Shown piece after piece: positions 1-10,688 of a DNA stretch of 64,000 nucleotides. Source of the stretch: Sistotremastrum niveocremeum HHB9708 (Eukaryota > Basidiomycota > Agaricomycetes > Sistotremastrales > Sistotremastraceae); NCBI GenBank assembly GCA_001630475.1, contig KV419402.1:365910-429909 (forward strand). The letters are read 5' to 3'. Under the pieces are notes generated by a model that was not told the DNA's origin, did no database searches, and worked only from the letters and a program-made list of their open reading frames with translations. Numbering within the stretch: the first letter of the stretch is position 1; the number at the start of each line of letters is the position of its first letter. The translations under genes and the position numbers were made by a program.

Positions 1-414
1 TGAACACCGGCATTCTTGGATCCTTCTTCCGCAATCAGACTTTCCCCCCGAATTGGTCCCGCACCGGCACCATCGGAACCTTCGACGCAATCCTCGACGT
101 GGCTGAGCAGATACTACAGGCACACCCTGTGTCTGCGGGACGCAACATCAACGGCCAGTACGTCCTCGATGCTCCCCCCAACACCGGAAGCGTGAGCACT
201 TTTGTTTGCTATCATTCTAAATATATAATTTGACGTCGCACTTCAGGCCACCACCGATGTTCATTTCGATCTGATGTCGGGGCTCTCCGCTAGTCTTGTC
301 ACCAACACCACTGGACTTTTGCAGGAGAACGTCCAACTGCTCCTCAAGGTTCTGGCTGCACCTTTCGGCGCTGATCCTACCAAACAGCTTCCCACCGGTT
401 CCCCCGGTCAATAA
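1..414 (+). CDS. Chloroperoxidase/peroxygenase-like protein, C-terminal part (5' end outside window)
   Basis: Two exons are visible, 1-191 and 247-414, joined by a 55-bp GT..AG intron (192-246) and ending in TAA. The first exon reads in frame from base 3 and contains FFRNQTFPPNWSR, then a segment ending in YVLDAPPNTGS. The second exon continues with the C-terminus ending in PTGSPGQ. This resembles the C-terminal part of the fungal heme-thiolate chloroperoxidase/peroxygenase family (Peroxidase_2), which oxidises organic substrates with hydrogen peroxide and is often secreted. The diagnostic N-terminal PCP heme-ligand motif lies outside the window, so the family call rests on the tail alone. 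An N-glycosylation sequon (NTT) in exon 2 would fit secretion. Confidence 0.6.
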
Positions 415-1108
415 GCGAGAACATATCCCTGTATTATTCCAATTCTAACCCCTCTTGGAGGGTATATACGAACCCTATTTCATTTTGGGCATTTTATTTA
501 ACTTTCTTGGTATGTCATTAGAAGGGCCGGTATTTAACTTTGAAAGATATATATAAAACATCTCGTTGTCTCATCTAGATCCTGTGTGTACCAAGCCTAT
601 GCGAACCGAGGTCTCGTCCTATCATCGCTCTCCCGTGCTAACAACCTGCCTTAAGGTGTGCAGCAAGAGCCAAATGCATGGTGAACTTTTGATACGAACA
701 ACGAGAGGGTCACTGTAACACTCGTGCCTGACCATGGACTTCCGGCTAAATGGTCATGAGGATTCGAGCCGTATTATTTGAATCCCCAAAATTTCTCGCA
801 GGAGGGGATACGAAGGCGCGGAGCGCGGCCAGGATTTTTCAACCAAAAATAGCTTTCGGGCTCCCGAAAGGCCGCTTGATATTGCCATGATGTGATTGCT
901 ATCAGGAAGGGATTGATACATCAAGTAGCAGGCGATTATGCGACTGGCGTCTATATTCCGGCACAGCATTTGGTCCATGAATGTACAGACTTTCCTCCGC
1001 CTGTTGACAGAATCGTATTTTAGGCAGTCATGTACAGAGAGCCGACCACTGTCAAAGATTTTACAAATTTGGATCCTCCCATTTGCAGCTTTCTACCAAG
1101 TCGACGAG
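415..1108. other. Intergenic; left part of tandem-duplicated block
   Basis: No gene is seen. From about 600 the sequence is recognisably related to about 3350-3858, the region upstream of the second methyltransferase. Shared stretches include an aggggata/gaaggc stretch near 800 and near 3540, the AGCTTTC..CCCGAAAGG block (850-875 and 3588-3605) and GCATTTGGTCCA (968 and 3750). This places the left edge of the duplication shortly after the peroxygenase-like gene. The promoter of the first methyltransferase should lie here. Confidence 0.6.
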
Positions 1109-2445
1109 ATGCCTCAGAACCCAGTCGCCCCAAAGCCTCTGAGAGACCTTCACGGAAGAGGGATGAACACGCTTTCAGAGGTTTATCAATTGCCGGCCGA
1201 TCCTGTCGAGTTTAATGTAAGCAACGACTTTCTCAACACGACCAAGCACGAACTATTTCCTAGAGACTGGACCTACAACATCGAATCTGGCTGAAGTTGA
1301 TGAAAGGCCCTGTACCCTTTTCTGACGAAACGCTCGAGGATCTCCTAAGAGGAAGGAAAGGATATCAGCCAGCCCTCCTTGACCTTGGTCGTGGCTCTGG
1401 CATTTGGTACGTAAAGAGATCATGGAAAGAAAGGAAGGAGATTAATCGGCGTGTTTTCGAAGGTCTATTGAAATGGCCGAGAGATTTCCTCACGCCAAAG
1501 CTGTAGGGTTTGACCTTGTGGAATCGCAACCTCCGTAAGTTTGCTACTTGCGACACTCATCAGCGACTCCACATTGAACGAAAATATTGAACCTTCAACG
1601 TAGCGCGCTACCCAACAATTGCACGTGAGCTCGGTCTGTGTTCATTGCTTGATAAGGAAACTTACCAAGGCACTGAAGCTTTTCCACTGGCGACCTCACC
1701 CGTGGCTTGCAACCTCTATATGACCAATTCGATCTGGTGCACCTCCGTCTGGTGATGTTGCATGTCAGCACCGGCGGTTTTCTCTCCTGGAAGTCCCTGA
1801 TTAGGTCGAATAGATTAAAGGCGAAGAAGTTAAAAAAACAGCCCTCAAGGAGGCGGTTGGATGTTTGAGGCCGGGTAAGGCAACACAAATGGGTAGCACA
1901 CGACTTTGATGTCTTCTTCAGGGGGTATCATCGTGATACTGGATTACGATGAGTGTTTCCTCGACGAAAATAAACGACCCTTGCGACCTGCGCAGGATGG
2001 TATCGATGCTGGTAACTCTGATCGCTCATGGGGCACGCGCTTCTGGAGAGAAGTGTTCGAAAGAACAGATGACGGAGATGTAACGGAAGGCGAATACGTC
2101 AAAAGCTGCCTTGCTGAGGACGCTAGGATCGACAAAGGCTCGATCCAACACGAGATCTTCTATATGCCTATTGGGTGGGACGGGGGGGATCCTATCGAAG
2201 GAGCCGAGATTGGTAAAATGAGCTTCATCAATTTCTGGGTACGTGGAGCCCTCTTCGAAGTATTGGACTCTAGGTTGACGAGGATGTCCAAGGATTTAAG
2301 TCGATCTATAAAGCCAGCCCTCCTTGCTAAAGGAATCGATTCCGAGACTATTGATGATTGGACATCCAAAGCTGATCAAGAGCTCAGCGGAACACCGAAA
2401 AAGCTTTTCGCGGCCATTCGCGGCACCTGGGCTCGCAGATTGTAG
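1109..2445 (+). CDS. SAM-dependent methyltransferase, LaeA/UMTA-like (tandem copy 1)
   Basis: A class I methyltransferase that would transfer a methyl group from S-adenosylmethionine; the substrate is unknown. Seven exons: 1109-1216, 1264-1406, 1463-1534, 1604-1624, 1679-1763, 1814-1874 and 1922-2445. All introns are GT..AG, 47-69 bp, and splicing gives an uninterrupted 337-residue protein. Features in order: an N-terminal YQLPAD..EFN..RLDLQHRIW segment typical of this fungal family (residues 26-46), the SAM-binding loop LLDLGRGSGIW (about 74-84, with Arg where Cys is common), an acidic strand end GFDLVES (about 98), FDLVHLRLVMLH (about 130-143), and the post-motif ALKEAVGCLRPGGIIVILD. A paralog with the same exon lengths lies 2750 bp downstream. 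No cluster partners were recognised. Exon 4 is only 21 bp. Confidence 0.85.
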
Positions 2446-3858
2446 CTTCTCGGCCAACAAGGGTATCTCGCTTAGGTGAGGATTTTTGAGGAACGAGATC
2501 ATATGTGATGGATGAGGTTGAGGTATTATAGGTCCTCGTCGAGCCTGTAGTGTTTGAGATATGAATTGCAGCATCGTCGAGCGGAGAAAGGATGTGTACC
2601 TTGTATTTATATTTACGTGACAAGACGAGGAGACAATCACTGTAAATTGTTTCGCACCTCGGGCCTCAAGAGATGTGGATAAGATGACCTCAGAAAGTCA
2701 CGAGCAGAGGCCAGCAAGGACCTCCATCACTTTTGACTGCATGAAGGAAGCGCAGATGACCCATACTTCGTCTTAGAACTTAAGGGCGCGGTTTGAAGCT
2801 CATGCACTAGTAGTGCCTTTGCAGAAGAGAGTGCAAGTCATAGAGCGAGCCAGAAGGTGTCCGTGCACTGGCAGGGGTACGGGCGCCTAATATTAGACAC
2901 TTTAAAATTATTTCGAACATATGCTGACGCCGGCTTCTTATAATAAAATCTTGACCTCATCATGCGCACTTCTGAAAGCAATAAGTTCTTCATTGCCTCA
3001 GAAAGTATTTTTTTTTGTTGCTATTGCAGCGCATGCGGATGCGGGAGTGTTACTAGTAACAGAATATTACGTCATCAACCACGACCGACGAAGGACGAAC
3101 ATCGCAGTGAGATCTGCAAAGTGTACGAGTAACCTCCTTGTATAGCACACATTACTATGGAGAAGTGGTTTTCTGATGATCCCCCGTATGCGGCCCTCCA
3201 TCATCAACGAGCATCGGCAAATTCTCCATCGCGCTCCTGGCCTGGCATCCTACTCTGCCTCCCGCTAAGAACAGCAAATCACTCCATGAATGACCCGCAG
3301 GCGGAGAAATGGGGATTCAGCTTTCAACATGGCGTCACCGAGTAATGATCGTGATTCTCTCATCGCTTGATCGTGCAAACACCCTGCCTCGATGTACGCG
3401 GCAGGTCCCAGATGCATAGCTTGTAATGTAAACAAAGCTATCGCCGAGACATCTGTCTCTGGCCCTGGACTTGCACCGAAAACCATAATAATAAATTATT
3501 CCTCATTGGATCTCCATGATCAGAAGGAGGGGATAAGAAGGCTTGGAGTGATGCTAGGATTCTTTCGCTAAATTGAAATTAGCTTTCAGGATCCCGAAAG
3601 GTCCGCTCTTGGGCCCCCTCGATGTTGCGATGTTGCGATGGAGACATTATTGCGCTTGCGACAGTGATGCGATTAAGGCATCGACACGATTGAGCCATGG
3701 TTGCGATTGAGACATGACGATTATGCGGACTGGCTTCCATGTTCCGACACGGCATTTGGTCCACGACCGTATACGTAGTTGTATAAGAAAAGCGGACCAT
3801 CGTCAAAGATTTCACGCATTCGACTCTTCTCTTCTGCAGTCTTCTCTGAGTTCAGGAG
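2446..3858. other. Spacer between methyltransferase copies; 3' flank, gene fragment and copy-2 upstream region
   Basis: The first about 190 bp matches the 3' flank of copy 2 (for example GAATTGCAG near 2560 and near 5297, and ACCTTGTAT). A degenerate gene fragment follows at about 3055-3340. From about 3350 the sequence parallels 600-1108, the region upstream of copy 1. A stretch at 3626-3722 holds irregular repeats of a GCGATTGAGACAT-like unit that copy 1 lacks. No intact gene is seen. Confidence 0.55.
3055..3340 (-). pseudogene. Degenerate fragment of the 3' end of the gene at 6874-8525
   Basis: About 280 bp here aligns by eye with about 6775-7060. Shared words include ATATTACGTCATCA (3064 and 6780), GAACATCGCAGTGAGATCTGCA versus the 6820-6845 segment, GAGCATCGGCA (near 3210 and 6929), CTCCATCGCG, and CTGCCTCCCG (near 3255 and 6991). 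In the intact gene this segment encodes the last 55 or so codons on the minus strand plus 3' flank. Here the equivalent frame is interrupted and the rest of the gene is missing. The fragment ends just where sequence homologous to the left edge of the duplication begins, so it looks like the truncated end of a tandem duplication unit. It is not expected to make protein. Confidence 0.6.
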
Positions 3859-5181
3859 ATGTCTTCCGACCCGATCACGCCGAAGCCTTTGAGAGATCTT
3901 CACGGAAGAGGGATGAATACGCTTTCGGAGGTCTACCAGTTGCCGGCTGATCCTGCAGAGTTCAATGTAAGCAACGAACTTCTCAGCACGATCAAGTACG
4001 AACTATTTCCCAGAGACTGGACCTACAACATCGAATCTGGCTGAAGTTGATGAAAGGCCCTGTGCCGTTCTCTGAGCAAATGCTCGACGATCTCCTGAGA
4101 GAAAGGGAAGGATATCAGCCGGCTATTCTTGATCTTGGTCGTGGGTCTGGCATTTGGTACGTAAAGATATCATCTCAGGAAAGGATGGAGATTAATCAGC
4201 GTGGTCTCGAAGGTCTATTGAGATGGCCGAGAGATTCCCTCACGCCAAAGTGGTAGGGTTTGACCTTGTGGAATCGCAACCCCCGTAAGTCTTCTCTGTT
4301 TGAAAATCAGCGGCGACTCCACATTGAGCCTTCGACACAGCGCGCTACCCAACAATTGCACGTAAGCTCAGTCTGTGATCATTGTCGAGGCAAAAACTTA
4401 CAAGAAAATTGAAGCTTTCTCACCGGCGACCTCACCCGTGGCTTGCAACCCTTATATGGTCAATTTGATCTGGTGCACCTCCGTCTTGTGATGTTGCATG
4501 TCAGCACTGCTGGCTTTCGCTCCTTGAAGTCTCTAATAGATTTGAACAGATTAAAGGCAAAGAAGTCAAAGAAGCAGCCCTCAAGGAGGCGGTTAGCTGT
4601 TTACGACCGGGTAAGACCATTACAATGGATAACACACAAGGCTGATATTTTCTTCAGGGGGTATTATCGTGATACTGGATCACGACGAGTGTTTTACCGA
4701 CGAGAATAGAGAGCCTCTGCGGCCGGCGAAGGATGGCATCGATTCTGACAACTCCCAACGCTCATGGGCCTCACGGTTCTGGAAAGAGGTGTTCGACAGG
4801 AAAGATGACGGAGATATAACGGAAGGCGAACATATCAGAAGCCGCCTTATTGAGGACGATAGGATCGACAAAGATTCTGTCCAGAATAAGATCTTTCATA
4901 TGCCTATGGGGTGGGATGGAGGTGACCCGGTTGAAGGAGCCGAAATTGGAAAGATGAGCTTCATCAATTTCTGGGTACGTGGAGCCATATTCGGAGTATT
5001 GGACTCTGGGTTGACGAGGATGCTAAAGGATATACATCGCGCCATAAAGCCCGCCCTCCTTGCCAGAGGATTCGCGCCCGAGACCATTGATGACTGGACA
5101 TCCAAAGCTGATCAAGAGATCAGCGGCACACCGAGAAAGTTTTTCTGGCCCATTCGTGGTACCTGGGCTCGCAGAATGTAG
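3859..5181 (+). CDS. SAM-dependent methyltransferase, LaeA/UMTA-like (tandem copy 2)
   Basis: Paralog of the gene 2750 bp upstream, with the same predicted function. Exons are 3859-3966, 4014-4156, 4213-4284, 4341-4361, 4415-4499, 4550-4610 and 4658-5181, each exactly as long as its counterpart, again giving 337 residues. Key segments are kept: YQLPADPAEFN, RLDLQHRIW, ILDLGRGSGIW, GFDLVES, FDLVHLRLVMLH and CLRPGGIIVILD. Both copies carry Arg in place of the usual Cys in the SAM loop, so that change predates the duplication. Differences are scattered and mostly conservative, and no frame damage is seen, which suggests that both copies have stayed under selection. The upstream region differs from copy 1 by an irregular minisatellite, so expression may differ. 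Confidence 0.85.
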
Positions 5182-6005
5182 CTCCTTGGTCATCCAACGA
5201 TGTCTTGCTTGGCTGAACATTTGTAGGGAGCGACATAATGGGTAGTTGATGAGACTGATGTACAATAATTCGGAAAGTCTGTGGTCTGCCATATGTGAAT
5301 TGCAGTATCTTCCGGAGGAAAGGATGTTCACCTTGTATACGTGACAAGACCAGATCTATTGAAGATCATTTGAATTCGGAAGCGCGGCGCATGCAGAGAT
5401 GTTGATATAATGAGTCCAGGAAATGGTGCCAGCTGCCAGTTGGCTTCAGCGAGGACCAGCAGGACCAGCGTGTACATCCCTTTCTAACAGAAGAAGGGAG
5501 AAACCAAGAACTCATAGTTCGTTTGGCGTATTCAGAGGCATGAAACTTGTGTAGTCGTGACTTAAAGGAGTAGTAGAAAGAGCTACCTTGAAGGCCTTGG
5601 TGGTGGTGGTGGTGTATGAAGTTGAGCTCGAGGTAGGCCGTGTCGGCGCTTATTGATATCCCCTGCTTAAGCGCTTGCAGCTGCCATGGAAGGCAACGTG
5701 GTGGCAACGTCGAACAAACCCCTGGCTTCCTACTCCCATCAAAAGTACTGGCGGAATTTATTGTACGCGATTCTTTCAACTTTGTAATAATTTATCCAGT
5801 GCATCCACTGGTCAGATCGATTCGGATGACTGATTCAAAAATGTTCCTCTGTTTTGTGATTTGGAACTTGCTGGCACCAGTGCAAAGGACGTCCCATCGA
5901 GCTCTCGGACGTGCATTGCTCCGACAGGTAGTGCTAGATCATCCGTAACCGCACCACCGGCTCTCTGTGATTCATATGCCAGCTTAATCGACTGCACATG
6001 TCTCT
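5182..6005. other. Intergenic, 3' flank of methyltransferase copy 2
   Basis: The first about 170 bp is related to the 3' flank of copy 1. Beyond that I see no gene. A short GGTGGTGGTGGTGGT microsatellite lies near 5600. Open frames here have no coding character that I can support. Confidence 0.5.
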
Positions 6006-6013
6006 CATGTCGT
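6006..6013. repeat. Target-site duplication, left (CATGTCGT)
   Basis: Eight-base direct repeat directly left of the MITE, identical to 6607-6614. Confidence 0.85.
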
Positions 6014-6606
6014 TAGTGTTTGGATGGGTCGGGTTGGGCTGGGTTGGGCCAGAATAGGGTCGCATCAGAGCTCTGACCCGGACCCGAGTGGCTGGGTCTG
6101 GGTTGGGTCTGGGTTGGTTCAGGGTCACGACCTTGGGTCAGAGATAGAAAATATTTTAAATATTATGAGGCACAGAAAATGACTTCCAAACACCATAACA
6201 TGATGTCTTTTGTTGTGTAATGACTTCCGTTGCAGCATAACGCATATACACTGCACCAGATCTCTCAATTTCAAGATTATAGCACCAACAAATCACAAGA
6301 ATAAAAGTGAAAGTGTGACAAATGCTCGTATATATACTAAGGAAGCTTGATATTGCCTTACCCATCCTCAAATTACACTTTGGGAGGACCAATGGACCCT
6401 CAAAATTACACATTATATTCGAAAAATCATTATTTATAATAATTAATATATTATGTATTGGCTTGGGTCACCTTGGGTTGGGTCTGGGTTTGCTCAAACC
6501 TTCGACCCTGACCCACAACCCAGGGTTGGAACGGCCATGGGTTTTGGTGGTTCGGGGTCGGGTCGGGTCGGGTCAGGGCCAAATGACCCGACCCTACCAA
6601 ACACTA
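6014..6606. mobile_element. hAT-like miniature inverted-repeat transposable element (non-autonomous, 593 bp)
   Basis: The element starts TAGTGTTTGGATGGGTCGGGT and ends in the near inverse, ACCCGACCCTACCAAACACTA, giving about 20-bp terminal inverted repeats with two mismatched positions. It is flanked on both sides by the exact 8-bp direct repeat CATGTCGT (6006-6013 and 6607-6614). An 8-bp target duplication plus TAG..CTA ends is the hallmark of the hAT superfamily. The subterminal regions are rich in GGGTTGGG/GGGTCGGG words and the centre is AT-rich. No transposase frame is present, so it would need an autonomous relative elsewhere. It lies only in the second duplication unit. Confidence 0.85.
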
Positions 6607-6614
6607 CATGTCGT
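6607..6614. repeat. Target-site duplication, right (CATGTCGT)
   Basis: Eight-base direct repeat directly right of the MITE, identical to 6006-6013. Confidence 0.85.
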
Positions 6615-6873
6615 GCTCAAAGCTCCTGTAGCAGCTCTGAGACTCTGGTGCTAGAATCACACAAACGAAAGCATGTTCCTCTATGACGCGTCGAAAGTGG
6701 GAATTTTGTCGAACAATGGCCGACACACGCACTCGCTGTGACAACGGATCTTGCAACGGATGGGGAGTCTGGTGGTAGGATATTACGTCATCAGGCAGCC
6801 TTATTACAACTCTCCCAAGACGAACGCTGCAGTGAGGTCTGCAGAGCTTATCCTCAACGTACACCACGAATGG

Positions 6874-8525
6874 TCATGTAGACGCGACCTTCTGATCATC
6901 TCCCGTATCGAGCTCTCCGTCATCCCTGAGCATCGGCAGACTCTCCATCGCGTGCCTGGCCTGCAGAACTTTGCGAGGCGGCATCCTAGTCTGCCTCCCG
7001 ACAGAGAAGAACGATTCACTCCACGACTGATTAGGAGGTGCAGAGGTGGGTATTTTCTCGTATAACGAGTCGATGACGGAGTCATTGATGTCGATCAGTT
7101 TCCCAATCACGGGTTCATGGAGGACGGCTAAGTCATCTTCGGATAGCGTAACTTCTGGGAAATCACTTGACATATTTTGTGAGGGAGGAGATGATGCGCT
7201 TTCTCTCCCTGATGTCCATGATTCTGCTTCCGTGGCGCCGAAGGACGAGTCAATGACTCGGGAGTTGGATGAAGCAGAGGCAGAATGCGATGAGCTGTGA
7301 AAGGGGGAAGATTCTGACTTCAACCGCCCATTTGAAGATCGTGCGGATGGAGCAACATCGCTTTCTGGAGGTTTGGAAGACGCTGTCCTGCTGCGCTCGA
7401 CATACGATAGTATCAATAAGCCTACGTGGACTGAAGGAATGAATAGCCGCAGAATGGGTCAAGTACTGACCTAAGATAGCAAATATCAGGATCCCCACTT
7501 CCACGCGTGCTGACTCAGATATGTTCGGCGACTGAGATGCATCGGACTCCGTAGGAAACATGCTTTACGTTGATAGATAGGGGCTCTAAGTTGGGCAGGG
7601 CCTCTGAACGGGGGGTACTGGCTGGCACCAGTGCTTGATGCTGGAGGACTGGATGCAAGATGAGGCGAGCGCGTCAAGCTAAATGGACCTGGCGGGTAAC
7701 ACCCATTGAGATAACGTGGCAGTGCGGCGCGTTCAGCGTCAGGCACTCAGGGGCCGTGTGGGTTAGGGGTTGCGAGGGCGACGATAATTGGAAAAGTAAA
7801 ATTGATAAGCGAGGTAGGGATACCAGGTGGACTATGGCGAAGGAAGGTACGATCATGGACCGATGGGTCGAGAGACACTGAAAGCGGATACACCCTCAGT
7901 GGGTAGAGTCCCCACGGTTGGAGGAGAATGAATCCGTTGTCTCTTTCGATGCCTCGCTCCCAGCCTGAAATTCGGATGCCTCATCGTCGCACTGATGAAG
8001 ACTGGTGTGCTCAATAATTGAGCTGATCATTGACGTCTCGCCCTCCTCAGCTGAATCCTCAGCCGCATCTATGGTCGCACTCAGAGATGCAAGCTCTGCA
8101 ACATCGGTGCCAGCGAGCGGATCGTCCAGAAGGAGACCTTCAGGTAGTCCGAGCAGGTCAGCCCCAGGATAGCTTTGCGGATTCGATTCGAAGTGATCTT
8201 CATCGACTATATCCACCGGAAGCTCGCTCGCTGCATTCTGAAACTCCAGCTCCCTCCGAAGTGGCATCCTCCCTTTGAAGAATGTAGTTGACAATAGCAT
8301 ATCGTCACCCCACTCTTCGTCATCTTCATCGTCGGAACCGAAGTCTATGAAAGACGTAGGAGATGGAGTTCGAGGCTGCGATTCGGAAGTGGGTTCGTCT
8401 CCAGAATTCATGATGGAGGCACCATGATAGCCAGAATTTCTGATAGTCAGCGGCGAAGTGTCGACCTGAAGACTTTGAGAGACTGGGGCTTCAGCCATCT
8501 CGAGAACCTTGGTATGGTGGTACAA
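6874..8525 (-). CDS. Hypothetical protein(s) with a possible single membrane segment; one split gene or two
   Basis: I do not recognise this gene. The 5' part (about 8525-7896) is a long acidic, Ser/Glu-rich frame that includes DFGSDDEDDEEWGDD and starts at Met 8525 or Met 8498. The 3' part is assembled from short exons: a Pro/Ser-rich stretch (about 7745-7575), a segment reading SARVEVGILIFAILG (about 7530-7470), and a long final exon (about 7430-6874) beginning LLILSYVERSRTASS and ending DQKVAST. Joining the last two across a 47-bp-scale intron gives a hydrophobic run GILIFAILGLLILSY that could be one transmembrane helix. The junctions between 7900 and 7560 are uncertain, so two adjacent genes are possible. 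Its 3' end is duplicated as a fragment at 3055-3340. Confidence 0.4.
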
Positions 8526-8860
8526 GGTTGTGGTAAAGTTCTGCCGAGGTCCAAAGAGGGTCCAATTCCGCCATGGATATTCTTGTATCCAGAGGGGTCA
8601 AGCTAGAACGGCGCTCATTTTCAGGACACATCAGGGCCTGAGATTGTGAAAAAGGTCAAATTCGCGCCCACGACGGCGACGGTCAAATATGGCTGACGTA
8701 ATTCCACCTCTAAATTCGCGTGACACGTCGTGACCGTGACTACATCCTGCCAGTGGACCTGACGTTCGAGACCCTTGCAATTGGCTGCCTGGCACACGAG
8801 TTGTGCACAACGAGACTTCCGTCTCGTTAAAAGTGCTGAACTTAAACGGACGTTGTAAAG
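8526..8860. other. Divergent intergenic region
   Basis: A spacer of 335 bp lies between the minus-strand hypothetical gene and the plus-strand F-box gene, so it is a likely shared promoter region. No further element is recognised. Confidence 0.4.
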
Positions 8861-10688
8861 TTGCATGACACGCCAGTGGTCGGGATGAAGAATTTACTCG
8901 ACTTACCTGTTCTCATTATTCTGCCCATCCTCGAGCTTCTGGACTCTGACGCATTGTACAACTGTGCCTTGGTTTGCAAGTCGTTGTCGAAATATGCCAA
9001 TGACCAACTGTGGCGCAATGTGCCACGTTTAGATACTCTCTTGGCGGTGCTGTCTCCTCTAGTCATCCGCAAAGTGAAAAATCAGCACAACGAAGTGGGG
9101 CAAAAAGTGAAGGTACATTACGTATGAAACAGACTACATCTGTTTCAGAAATATTAACGGTGCCACTTAGGTATTCGCTCATCCTCCCACTGAGGCCGAT
9201 GTGAAGCATTTCGTGCCACACGCGAATCGTGTCCGTCGGATAGCGTACATGGAAGAGGACGTCGAAGCCCCTGTATTCACGACGAGAATTGCTCGCGCAT
9301 CGTTCACCAGACTCCAGCAACTCTTTCCACGACCCATCCTTCCGAATTTGACCCATCTAGCTTGGATGACGTCGCCCGGACACAACTCACAATTGCTCAA
9401 ATTTTCGAAGATGTTTCTTCACGAAAATATGATCAGCTTGGCCATCGGTCCCGTCCTTGACGGTGAAGTGCTCGAGGACATTTTGAATCTCGTTCCGAAC
9501 CTAGAGGGTCTGATCCTTCACTCCTCCATCCCTGTGGAGGAGGTCGAAGAGTCACTGTACACTGCGTTGGAAGGCCTGACGAGGTTGGAAGAGATCGCGT
9601 TGCCGCGGTTCTGGTATACTGAACACGTCATGGCAACTCTTTCCGAGAAGCGTTATCTCCGCGAAATCCACTGTTCGTACGACGATCACGAGGGACAGAT
9701 GGGATCAGATCCCGAAGAAGTCGCTTCGTATGAACTTTCATTCGAGCAGGGTGCCTTCCCTGCTTTGCGGCAGCTCCATGTCGATCTCTCATTATCCAAT
9801 GTCCTGCCGGCATTGGAATCGGCTCGTGCACCCGCTAAGCTCGAGGGTCTCAGCGTCCGCACGCTCGATATCGAATCACAGGAGAGCATGGCCACTTTCT
9901 TCAAGATAGCCTCTACATCATTCTCCCTCCTTACCTCTCTATCCCTCACCGTGCGAGATTCGCTGGGGCTCGAGCTTGATTTAGCCGCCGACGATGCAGC
10001 GGACGAAGCTACTGAAGCTACTGCCGATCTTTTCAGGCCCGCGCTTGACCTGCGGCATATCAAATCGTTCACGCTCAGCTACAGCCGTCCGCTGTGCGTT
10101 TGGAACCATGATCTCGAAGATATCCCCGATCGATGGCCCGATCTAGAGCATTTCGAATTGAATCCGAGGCCCAAATATCTCAGAGCTCATTCACACCTCA
10201 CATTGGACGCCGTGCGTATCTTCACGAGATGCAAGAACATCAAGTTCCTCGGTCTACATCTCGATGCTCGGGTTGACGTCACAGGCTCGTCCTTATTCAC
10301 TCAGCCGAAGTTCGAGTCCGGCCTCACCGAATTGGATTTGGGATGTTCAACCGGCGGGACCGTCTCGCAGGAGGTGATGTTCTTCAGCTATATTTTGCCT
10401 GCCGGGTGCAAGATTAAGTGGGGCGTTGCCCCTGGCGACGAAGAGGATGATTATTCGACTGCGATGGACGTCCTCTGGAATGCCACTGATAACACGGTGA
10501 GCATGTGGATATTGAACAACATGAGCTGGTCGATGCTTGTCGCCGGTTTGAGGTCAACACTGGACGAGATGGAGACGAAGAACAATAAGTTGGAGTCAGA
10601 GAATCGAAAATTGCGAGCAAATCAGAAAAAGCTAAAGGAACAGAACCAAAGACTCCGCGAGATAGGTCCGATTGCGCTCCTGGATTAA
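8861..10688 (+). CDS. F-box/LRR-type protein with C-terminal coiled coil
   Basis: A probable substrate receptor of SCF ubiquitin ligases; the target is unknown. Exon 1 is 8861-9112, the intron 9113-9170 and exon 2 9171-10688, giving 589 residues. The N-terminus holds an F-box-like segment: LLDLPVLIILPILELLD followed by ALYNCALVCKSLSKYANDQLW (residues about 12-47). The body (about 100-530) is Leu-rich with irregular repeats of the type seen in basidiomycete F-box/LRR proteins. The segment DVKHFVPHANRVRRI right after the intron matches the equivalent position in the paralogs at 17217 and 59955. The last 45 residues (MDEMETKNNKLESENRKLR-like) form a charged heptad coiled coil. Met 8885 is an alternative start that would place the F-box at the very N-terminus. 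Confidence 0.8.

Noticed and set aside
1297-1506. Short frames at 1297-1506 and 4047-4256 as separate genes
   Set aside because: They read from exon 2 of each methyltransferase through an intron; spliced models explain all such pieces.
5366-5779. 137-codon minus-strand frame with a His run
   Set aside because: The His run comes from a GGT microsatellite; no homolog-like features and no splice context.
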